Of a stretch of 12,871 bases of DNA, positions 7,714-12,871 are shown in pieces. The position numbers and the translations under genes are program-made. This DNA comes from Candidatus Limimorpha equi (GTDB taxonomy: Bacteria; Bacteroidota; Bacteroidia; Bacteroidales; F082). The number at the start of each line of letters is the position of its first letter. The stretch's first letter is position 1. The stretch spans positions 1 to 12,871 of the forward strand of contig JAGHSL010000372.1 of the NCBI GenBank assembly GCA_018065885.1. The letters run 5' to 3'. The notes beneath the pieces are model-generated. The model worked only from the letters and a program-made list of their open reading frames with translations, had not been told where the DNA came from and searched no databases.

Positions 7714-8928
7714 ATGAATATGTCAATCGTTGAAGGCGTGCTCCGAGGTGGCTTGCGCCCTGGTTTGTTGAAAAATGATTTGTCTGAAAGGGAACTGATT
7801 CAGATAAGCAGAAGCCTGCGCAAAATCTTTTCCGATGAAAACCTAAGGAAAATAGAAAATATCCTCATTGATGTTCTTGAACCGATGGGCTTCGTCAAAA
7901 TCAAAGAGATGTTCTCTCAACAACATTCAATGTTATCGGCAGCTGAGGCATTTTCCCCCTTGAATGGATTCGGAAGCAGAATTTACACTCCAGCCCGAAC
8001 AGCCATGTCTTTCGATGGGGTCGTGGAGATGAAAAACTGTACCAATCCGTTTCACCGTTTCTATGCCTTGCTTGTCGATTCCGAACTGATTAGGATGAGA
8101 AAGTTTTTGCACGACATGTGCCTGACCTTGCGCAATGATAGCCTGATGCGAAACGAATTAAAGGACCTTCTTAGAAACATGACCGTCTATTGTCAGGAAG
8201 CATCAAAATGGGAAAACGATTCGGAAATCATGCTGATGCTTGCCGCGAAGCTGACTCAGTTCTATTTTGAGCTGTTAGGTGTTTACCACGATTTGCTATA
8301 TCAAGGTGGTGATGCCGGCCTGATTGACGATTTCCGCGACTTCGTTTATTTGTGGCGCAGGGAAGACCCAACTGATGAAGAATTGGAAAGATTCAATAAT
8401 GTGTCATGTAAAACGGCGAAACCAGAGACAATTAAACAAGTTGAACCCCAAATGGAAAGCTTACGGGAAATTCAAAAACCCCAGCCGTCCAATGATGTGA
8501 CAACGGAATCTGGTGCAACGAATAACAAATATGATGCTTTGCTTGCAGCGTTGGAAGGACAGTCGGAAGGATTCCTGAACTATGGTTTTTTTAACTTGCC
8601 GAAAGTATCAGGCTTGAGTTTGGAACAGCAAAAAAAGTTGCTTTCCGCCATTGCTTTCCGTGAAACAGATTGCGCAGCTCATGCAGTGGCAATGTTTTGC
8701 TTCCTTGAATACGACACAAAACTTATCGGTGAGTATGGTCTTAACAAAACGAAACTCTACAATTATTGGGGCAAACTTCTTGCAATTAACGAAAGGAAAA
8801 TCAGAGGGAATTACCAAACCGTCAGAAATGCCAATACCTCTGAAGACACGGAACTGTATAAAGCCCAAAAGTATTTCGACGAAGTGGTCGAAAAGGAATA
8901 CAATGCCATTTTAAATGGGAAACCTTAA
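7714..8928 (+). CDS. Unrecognised Argonaute-operon partner protein (candidate effector)
   Basis: I do not recognise the family of this 404-residue protein. It begins 12 bases after the Argonaute stop with no promoter or terminator between, so the two are almost certainly one transcript. ATG 7714 or ATG 7720 could be the start. Residues about 20-235 look mostly alpha-helical and soluble. A polar, Pro/Thr/Asn-rich linker (about 236-275) follows. A C-terminal domain (about 276-400) contains YGLNKTKLYNYWGKLL and then NERKIRGNYQTVRNA. The latter is reminiscent of helix-turn-helix-like ends of some Bacteroidota proteins. There is no signal peptide or membrane segment. I see no HNH, PD-(D/E)XK, PLD, Sir2, TIR or Walker motif, which distinguishes it from reported partners of inactive Argonautes. 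By position it should be the effector or the cofactor of the Argonaute. Confidence 0.8.
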   Translation: MNMSIVEGVLRGGLRPGLLKNDLSERELIQISRSLRKIFSDENLRKIENILIDVLEPMGFVKIKEMFSQQHSMLSAAEAFSPLNGFGSRIYTPARTAMSFDGVVEMKNCTNPFHRFYALLVDSELIRMRKFLHDMCLTLRNDSLMRNELKDLLRNMTVYCQEASKWENDSEIMLMLAAKLTQFYFELLGVYHDLLYQGGDAGLIDDFRDFVYLWRREDPTDEELERFNNVSCKTAKPETIKQVEPQMESLREIQKPQPSNDVTTESGATNNKYDALLAALEGQSEGFLNYGFFNLPKVSGLSLEQQKKLLSAIAFRETDCAAHAVAMFCFLEYDTKLIGEYGLNKTKLYNYWGKLLAINERKIRGNYQTVRNANTSEDTELYKAQKYFDEVVEKEYNAILNGKP

Positions 8929-8940
8929 TTTTTAATCTAT

Positions 8941-9022
8941 TGAAAATCAGTGCTGACCCAAAATGACCTGAAACGACCTGAAATGACCTGATTTTCAGGT
9001 CACCATTGCCTAAAACGACCTA
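8941..9022 (+). promoter_or_regulatory. 10-bp-phased GACCTG repeats plus inverted repeats before the helicase gene
   Basis: GACC occurs at 8955, 8965, 8975 and 8985, an exact 10-bp period; three of the four copies are GACCTG preceded by AAAT or AAAC. The fourth copy is the left arm of a perfect inverted repeat, TGACCTG (8984-8990) and CAGGTCA (8996-9002). A further AAACGACCTA lies at 9013-9022. An overlapping longer-range inverted repeat pairs TGAAAATCAG (8941-8950) with CTGATTTTCA (8988-8997). The spacing puts each copy on the same face of the helix. This could be an operator for, or an origin bound by, the downstream replication proteins. Confidence 0.6.
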
Positions 9023-9074
9023 TGTCTTTTTGCCGCACGGTTAATATTGACCGGGTTTTAATTTTCTAAAAATT

Positions 9075-10562
9075 ATGTCATTAGAAAAAGAAACGGCAAA
9101 GGGACATTCCCTTTCTCCTCTTGCACAGGAAATTGACAAGTGCAAAGAGACCCTCAACCAGCAGCGCACATTGAGCCTGCAAAACACCGTCAGCGACACC
9201 TTGGCAGCCATGGTCGCCCGAGTCGTGTGCCAAAAGGACGAAATCCTAGAGACGAAAGCCAAAAGCAAGCCGAGCCGCCAGCCTTTGGTATTCATTGTCG
9301 CTAAAGGCATCGTTGAAGCAGCTGACGGCAACCTGGCCGTGCCATCGTTCTCGCCCAAAGCTAAGGCAGAGCAGAAAGTCTTCCTTTTTGTCGGGACACA
9401 TTGGATTCAGCTTGACAGCCAGCAGTTCTTCGACTTCGTGAACAGGGCGGCTGAACGGCTTGGCCTATCCGAGGAAGAACGTATGTCGGCATCTTTCATG
9501 TGTGCCGTCTATGAGCAAGTGGCTTTCATCGCATCTCGAGTGCGCAGCAATGCCGTGCCGCAACACGAGGCTTGGCTCAACTTACAGAATGGCACGCTTG
9601 AAGTCAAAGCCGATGGCAGTACTGTTTTCCGTGGACATCGGCGCGACGACTTCTTCCTTTACGCCCTACCTTACTGTTACGATGCTGCTGCCGGATGCCC
9701 GAGATGGCACCGCTTCCTCGATGAAGTGTTGCCCGACCTCGACACCCAGCTTCTGCTTGCCGAGTATGTAGGCTACTGCTTCACCAAAGACATCAAGGCT
9801 GAGAAGATGCTGGTGCTCTATGGCAGCGGCAGCAACGGTAAGTCGGTAGCGCTCGATGTCATCGAAACTTTGCTTGGCAGTGCCAATGTCAGCAATGTGA
9901 GCTTTGCCGAACTGACCGACAACGACGAAAAACGTTCCTTGCTCGAAGGCAAGCTGGCCAACATCTCGCACGAAAGTGGAGCCCAGATTGATACGGCACG
10001 GCTGAAGCAGATAGTGTCGGGAGAGCCGGTCGAAGTAAGGCGACTCTACGAGAATACACATATCATGCGCGACTATGCGAAGATTATCGTGTCGTTCAAC
10101 ATGTTGCCTCGTGCCGAGGTCACCATGGGCTATTTCCGTCGTTGGATGATTGTGGAGTTCGGCTGTACCATCACCGAAGAAAAAGCCGATGTCGATTTGG
10201 CAAAGAAACTTTGCTGCGAGTTGCCGGGTATCCTGAATTGGGTGCTGACCGCTTTGACAGGTTTCGTTAGGCGGCGAAACTTTTCGCCATGCATGTCGAG
10301 TGCCAAAGCCCTGGAACACTACAAGCGCATGTCGGATAGTGTGAGGCTTTTCGTTGATGAAATGTGTTGCGTTGACGAGCAATATTCTACGCCAGGCAAG
10401 GAACTCTACAGTGCTTACAGTGCCTATTGCCACAGTGATGGACTAAAGCCGTTGGGCAAACAAAATTTCTTCGAACGTTTGCAAGGCCTTGGAGTGAAAC
10501 GCCATGATGTGAACAGAACACCATTCTTCAATTTAAAACGAAACCATGATGACACATTCTGA
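9075..10562 (+). CDS. P4/D5-type superfamily 3 replicative helicase
   Basis: This 495-residue protein matches the phage/plasmid primase P4-family helicase part. A D5_N-like region contains LNLQNGTLEV near 170 and a YDAAAGCPRWHRFLDE block near 205. It is followed by an SF3 ATPase with Walker A G250-SGSNG-K256-S257, Walker-B-like NISHE300, the sensor SFN342MLPR, and arginine residues in YFRR356W. The last ~110 residues form a winged-helix-like end (SVRLFVDEMC, then KNFFERL-type QNFFERLQGLGV). It should unwind DNA at a replication origin. There is no archaeo-eukaryotic primase domain at the N-terminus (first 100 residues are variable); the priming function is supplied by the next gene, whose start overlaps its end by 17 bases. 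Phage, plasmid or integrative-element origin is likely. Confidence 0.88.
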   Translation: MSLEKETAKGHSLSPLAQEIDKCKETLNQQRTLSLQNTVSDTLAAMVARVVCQKDEILETKAKSKPSRQPLVFIVAKGIVEAADGNLAVPSFSPKAKAEQKVFLFVGTHWIQLDSQQFFDFVNRAAERLGLSEEERMSASFMCAVYEQVAFIASRVRSNAVPQHEAWLNLQNGTLEVKADGSTVFRGHRRDDFFLYALPYCYDAAAGCPRWHRFLDEVLPDLDTQLLLAEYVGYCFTKDIKAEKMLVLYGSGSNGKSVALDVIETLLGSANVSNVSFAELTDNDEKRSLLEGKLANISHESGAQIDTARLKQIVSGEPVEVRRLYENTHIMRDYAKIIVSFNMLPRAEVTMGYFRRWMIVEFGCTITEEKADVDLAKKLCCELPGILNWVLTALTGFVRRRNFSPCMSSAKALEHYKRMSDSVRLFVDEMCCVDEQYSTPGKELYSAYSAYCHSDGLKPLGKQNFFERLQGLGVKRHDVNRTPFFNLKRNHDDTF

Positions 10563-11607
10563 ACCCCATTATGACGTACAACAGCTGAAAGCCATTCCTT
10601 TCAGCGAGGTGGCTGCCCGATTCGACGGTTTGGAACGGGCTGGAAGCCGTTGGAAAACGCTTTGCCCTTGGCATAACGACAGTCGTCCTTCGTTGACGCT
10701 TTATGATGTCAACGGCCAGAACCATTGCCATTGCTTTGCCTGCGGCAAGGGCGGGAGCGTGATCGACTACGTTATGCAACACGAGCGGATTACCTTCGCC
10801 GAAGCCTGCCAGTGGCTCAGCCATGCTTTCGGCATCGGTGAGGCAAAGACCGAGAACACTCGACATGTGGTCAAGACGACACCCAAACCGATGGCTTCAG
10901 CTACAAAGGAATACACCTACATTCCTATGGATTTCCTGAAGCCGAAAGTTTCTGTCAGTAACTCATTCAGCCAGTGCTTGAGGTATCTGTTCGATGAGGC
11001 ACAGGTGATGACGCTGACCGAGAGCTATTTGCTGGGGAAATACCGTTGGAACCAGTACGACGATGATGTCATCTTCGCCTCCATCGATGGTCAGGGTCGC
11101 ATCCACAACCTGAAGCTCCAGCATTATTGCACCGACTGGCGTTCACCCCACTTTGCCCATTGCGACAAGGAACATATCTATTTCCTTGGCCGATGGCTGG
11201 CCAAGCAGGGTGTCGTCACTGCCGATGCCGTCTTCGACAACGACTGTTTCTTTGGCGCACACCTCTTGCCGCAGCGTCCTTATGCCACGGTGGCTTTGGT
11301 GGAAAGTCCGAAAAATGCAGTCATAGCTGCGGGTGCCTATCCCGAGTTGGTGTGGGTGGCCACAGGTAGCAAGGACATGCTGAAAAAAGCACGGGCCATA
11401 GAAAGCCTCCGCGACCGCGATGTGATGGTCTTTCCCGACCGCGATGCCATTGACGAATGGAAAAACATCCTGAAAGAGAGGAAGGATCTCGCCAACTTCA
11501 CTGTTTCCGACTTCTGCGAGAGCCACGCCCCGGCAGACAATGCCAAGTTCGACATCGCCGACTATGTCATCAGCCAGCGGCTGAGCTTCGGTTGTCACGA
11601 CCTGTGA
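10546..11607 (+). CDS. CHC2 zinc-finger / TOPRIM primase (DnaG-like, element-borne)
   Basis: This 353-residue protein synthesises primers, to judge from its parts. An N-terminal CHC2 zinc finger has ligands C40-x2-H43 and C63-x2-C66, followed by the conserved GKGGSVIDYV. A linker runs to about 125. The C-terminal half is TOPRIM-like, with the metal-binding Glu E253 (LVESPKNA) and the D298-R-D300 pair (VFPDRDA). It is much shorter than chromosomal DnaG (about 600 residues) and lacks the DnaB-binding tail, as in primases of mobilisable elements and phages. It starts inside the helicase gene (ATG 10546, or 10549 in the same frame), so translational coupling is likely. Together they make a helicase-primase pair for autonomous replication of an element. 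The zinc finger is certain; TOPRIM rests on the E...DxD pattern. Confidence 0.87.
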   Translation: MMTHSEPHYDVQQLKAIPFSEVAARFDGLERAGSRWKTLCPWHNDSRPSLTLYDVNGQNHCHCFACGKGGSVIDYVMQHERITFAEACQWLSHAFGIGEAKTENTRHVVKTTPKPMASATKEYTYIPMDFLKPKVSVSNSFSQCLRYLFDEAQVMTLTESYLLGKYRWNQYDDDVIFASIDGQGRIHNLKLQHYCTDWRSPHFAHCDKEHIYFLGRWLAKQGVVTADAVFDNDCFFGAHLLPQRPYATVALVESPKNAVIAAGAYPELVWVATGSKDMLKKARAIESLRDRDVMVFPDRDAIDEWKNILKERKDLANFTVSDFCESHAPADNAKFDIADYVISQRLSFGCHDL

Positions 11608-11618
11608 CGCTCGCAATT

Positions 11619-11645
11619 CCTGTGATTTTTGCTCAAAAATCAGGG
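11619..11645 (+). repeat. Hairpin just after the primase gene
   Basis: GATTTTTG (11624-11631) and CAAAAATC (11634-11641) are exact inverse complements around a very short centre, with partial pairing of the flanking CCTG/CAGGG. It lies 12 bases after the stop codon and is followed by ATTTTCG. It could be a first, weaker terminator or an RNA-stability hairpin before the strong terminator at 11668. Confidence 0.45.
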
Positions 11646-11667
11646 ATTTTCGACCCTTTGTTTTTGT

Positions 11668-11712
11668 GAATGTATCTGCTTGCGTAATAAGTAGATACAT
11701 TCTTCTTTTTGT
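11668..11712 (+). terminator. Strong rho-independent terminator of the helicase-primase operon
   Basis: GAATGTATCTGCTT (11668-11681) pairs with AAGTAGATACATTC (11689-11702) over all 14 positions, one of them a G-U, with a 7-base loop (GCGTAAT). A T-rich tract TTCTTTTTGTG follows. It lies 60 bases after the primase stop and opens the 640-base gene-free stretch 11608-12247. Confidence 0.75.
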
Positions 11713-11784
11713 GATTTTCGTGAACTCTTTGCAAAAACTTATTTTTCAAAAGCAAGAATTGGAAAGTTTTTCGGAAATGGCTGC

Positions 11785-11859
11785 GAAAATCAGTGATATG
11801 TGATGTAAATCGTTTGTGTTTAGTTTGTTATGAGTAAAAATATGAGACCTGAAAATCAG
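11785..11859 (+). repeat. GAAAATCAG direct repeats, related to sites before the helicase gene
   Basis: GAAAATCAGTG at 11785-11795 is identical to 8942-8952. GACCTGAAAATCAG at 11846-11859 is the exact 14-base reverse complement of 8988-9001. The helicase-primase module is thus flanked by the same motif on both sides. Function (protein-binding site, origin or recombination site) is not known. Confidence 0.55.
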
Positions 11860-11901
11860 TTGAAAATCCGGAAAACTAGCTTCGGCATAATAGTCCGTTT
11901 G

Positions 11902-12033
11902 GTTGCCCGTGGTTTTGAAATCCGTTGCCCGTGCTATTGTTTTTTGTTGCCCATCGCGCTGTACGGCCATCGCCTTTAAAAAACAGAACCATCGCCTTCA
12001 AAATCTGAAATCATCGGCTTCGGAATTACAGCA
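11902..12033 (+). repeat. 22-bp-period repeat field (six degenerate units)
   Basis: GTTGCCC starts at 11902, 11924 and 11946, each exactly 22 bp apart, and is followed in the same register by CATCGCC at 11968 and 11990 and CATCGGC at 12012. The first two units share GTTGCCCGTG and units 4-5 share CATCGCCTT(T/C)AAAA. The unit starts are GC-rich and the remainder is AT-rich. The period of two helical turns, unit size and position after replication genes resemble iterons, the binding sites of initiator proteins, but no initiator gene of the usual Rep type is visible. The remaining bases up to the HU promoter hold no gene that I can support. Confidence 0.6.
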
Positions 12034-12108
12034 CCTTTCGGTGGGTTCAGAATGCTTTCTCTGACGGAAAAAATCTTTCAAAAAAAAGGAAAAAAGTGCG
12101 CTAAACTA

Positions 12109-12139
12109 TTGACAGATAACGAAAAATGTTGTATCTTTG
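12109..12139 (+). promoter_or_regulatory. Near-consensus Bacteroidota promoter of the HU gene
   Basis: TTG (12109-12111, in TTGACA) and TATCTTTG (12132-12139) are separated by 20 bases, which matches the Bacteroidota consensus TTG-N19/21-TAnnTTTG. It is the best promoter in the window and predicts strong transcription of the HU-like gene. Confidence 0.85.
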
Positions 12140-12142
12140 TAG

Positions 12143-12247
12143 TTGAAATGATGAGGGATAAAACGCCGAAGGATCAACCAGCCGGAGGCTTGTAAACCCC
12201 GCATCGGACCAGTAATTTATTGTTTAACCTTTTAATTGTTTAGCCCT
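12143..12247 (+). promoter_or_regulatory. About 105-nt 5' leader of the HU-like gene
   Basis: From the predicted start of transcription (about 12143-12146) to the ATG lies a leader with a GC-rich part at 12160-12212. That part includes a small AGCC/GGCT hairpin and the sequences GCCGAAGG and CCGCATCGG. An AT-rich run follows up to the start codon. No known riboswitch is recognised. It may control translation; this is inference. Confidence 0.35.
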
Positions 12248-12718
12248 ATGGCGAAAATTAAAGTCAATGCTTCTCGTCAGAGAATCGCGCTCCTCAACCG
12301 CGAAGGTTTTGTGAGCCGCACCGTCACCTATTCGAAGATTTCGGGTGACGAAATGCTCGAGTACGCCGCCCTCAACAGCGGCATCAACCAAGGCCAGCTG
12401 GCCGCAGCCATGTTTGCCATCCAGCAGTCGTTCCTGAACTTCCTGATGAACGGCCACTCGGTGGAACTGCCTGGCGTAGGCACCTTCCGTGTTGGCGTCA
12501 ATGCCCACACGGTGGAACATGCCGAAGATGTGGTAGCCGAAAAGATCTACCGCCGCAAGGTGCTTTTCGTGCCATCGAAACGCATCAAGGCACAGCTCTC
12601 CAATGTCAATTTTACCACCTCCGACGGCCTCATGGCCGGTGAGGACGAAATCGACCGCGGCGTGGCAAGTCCCAGTAGTGCCAGCGGCACTGTGGCCGAG
12701 AAAGAGCAAGCAAGGTAA
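12248..12718 (+). CDS. HU-related histone-like DNA-binding protein
   Basis: This 156-residue protein belongs to the HU/IHF-related group typical of Bacteroidota (HU-rel, TIGR01201-like). Such proteins bend and compact DNA as dimers. The N-terminal segment MAKIKVNASRQRIALLNREG is longer than in classical HU. The helical dimerisation part follows (ISGDEMLEYAALNSGINQGQLAAAMFAIQQSFLNFL). The beta-arm core is recognised by VELPGVGTFRVGVNA near residues 75-89. A basic RRKVLFVPSKRIKAQL segment precedes a flexible acidic/Ser-rich tail. ATG 12248 is preferred to an in-frame TTG at 12236, because the family starts with MAxIKV and the TTG lies in an AT-rich leader. In Bacteroidota, such genes are often found beside primase/helicase (VirE-like) genes of element-derived loci, as here. 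It has its own promoter and terminator. Confidence 0.9.
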   Translation: MAKIKVNASRQRIALLNREGFVSRTVTYSKISGDEMLEYAALNSGINQGQLAAAMFAIQQSFLNFLMNGHSVELPGVGTFRVGVNAHTVEHAEDVVAEKIYRRKVLFVPSKRIKAQLSNVNFTTSDGLMAGEDEIDRGVASPSSASGTVAEKEQAR

Positions 12719-12745
12719 AATGAGACCTTGACCGTTGTTTTACAG

Positions 12746-12782
12746 CAGGGCGACTGGCTTTTTCCAGCCGCCCTGAATTTTT
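12746..12782 (+). terminator. Rho-independent terminator of the HU gene
   Basis: CAGGGCGACTGG (12746-12757) and CCAGCCGCCCTG (12764-12775) pair with one A-C mismatch around a 6-base loop, followed by AATTTTT. It lies 28 bases after the HU stop codon. Confidence 0.85.
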
Positions 12783-12813
12783 AAAAATAAAATCTCAAGG
12801 ATTGTTTTTTTTG

Positions 12814-12821
12814 TATTTTTG
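12814..12821 (+). promoter_or_regulatory. -7 promoter element for a gene beyond the right edge
   Basis: TATTTTTG followed by CAATG is an exact -7 consensus after the HU terminator. The sequence to the right is very AT-rich and holds ACTATT/AATAGT and AACAC/GTGTT inverted repeats. No gene starts before the window ends. Confidence 0.45.
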
Positions 12822-12871
12822 CAATGTCATAAATTATAACACTATTATAATGTGTTGAATAGTATCAATAT

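Noticed and set aside
7714..8928. Partner protein as a nuclease, Sir2 or TIR effector
   Set aside because: No PD-(D/E)XK, HNH, HKD, NAD-binding or TIR motif could be read in the sequence. Isolated acidic and His residues are not enough.
9666..10433. Open frame of 255 codons on the - strand
   Set aside because: It is antisense to the SF3 helicase, which carries all expected motifs; this is a shadow of a GC-richer gene.
11143..11700. Open frame of 185 codons on the - strand starting in the terminator hairpin
   Set aside because: It is mostly antisense to the primase TOPRIM part, and its start lies in the right arm of the terminator.
11902..12033. CRISPR-like or coding repeat
   Set aside because: The 22-bp units are degenerate, too short for a repeat plus spacer, and the frames are interrupted by stops.
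12236..12247. TTG start for the HU-like gene
   Set aside because: The ATG at 12248 gives the family-typical MAKIKV start; the four extra residues come from AT-rich leader sequence.
12224..12709. Open frame of 161 codons on the - strand
   Set aside because: It is antisense to the HU-like gene across nearly its full length, with no promoter and no recognisable product.
12822..12871. Small inverted repeats at the right edge as an insertion-sequence end
   Set aside because: The 5-6-bp arms in a very AT-rich stretch are expected by chance, and no transposase is visible.

Overview
The window looks like chromosomal DNA from a member of the Bacteroidales (Bacteroidota). The main reasons are repeated promoter elements of the TAnnTTTG type, a Bacteroidota-style HU-related histone-like protein, a Gln-preceded type I signal peptide site on a GH31 enzyme, and an AAA/DUF4143 ATPase. 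The genus cannot be fixed from the sequence; a Prevotella- or Bacteroides-like gut or oral lineage is plausible. Every gene except the one cut by the left edge lies on the + strand.

Left part (1-5400), ordinary chromosome. The start of an EamA/DMT-family membrane transporter runs off the left edge on the - strand. A 374-base gap follows, holding that gene's promoter and a seven-unit, 33-bp tandem repeat. The repeat ends exactly at the start codon of an AAA/DUF4143 ATPase. Next come a small lipoprotein of unknown function and a secreted family 31 glycoside hydrolase, closed by a clear hairpin terminator at 5364-5392.

Middle part (5400-8930), the most interesting region. A 707-residue protein is a prokaryotic Argonaute. 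It keeps the MID-domain 5'-phosphate pocket (Y422, K426, Q437, K463). At the PIWI catalytic positions it has G485, Y549 and A682 where Asp, Asp and Asp/His/Asn would be expected, so it should bind guides but not cut. Twelve bases downstream is a 404-residue protein that I do not recognise and that shows no nuclease, Sir2, TIR or membrane signature. By analogy with other inactive Argonaute systems, which act through a partner effector, this pair is a candidate undescribed defence system.

Right part (8930-12780), a replication module and an HU gene. A P4/D5-type superfamily 3 helicase overlaps by 17 bases a CHC2-zinc-finger/TOPRIM primase. The pair is preceded by GACCTG repeats spaced exactly 10 bp apart plus an inverted repeat, and followed by a strong terminator and a 22-bp-period repeat field. 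A 14-bp sequence (GACCTGAAAATCAG) occurs in inverted orientation on the two sides of the module, and a related half-site pair lies upstream of the Argonaute promoter. An HU-related DNA-binding protein with a near-consensus promoter and a roughly 105-nt leader completes the window. The replication genes suggest a phage-, plasmid- or integrative-element-derived region, with the Argonaute pair as likely cargo. No integrase, transposase, relaxase or clear element boundary is visible.
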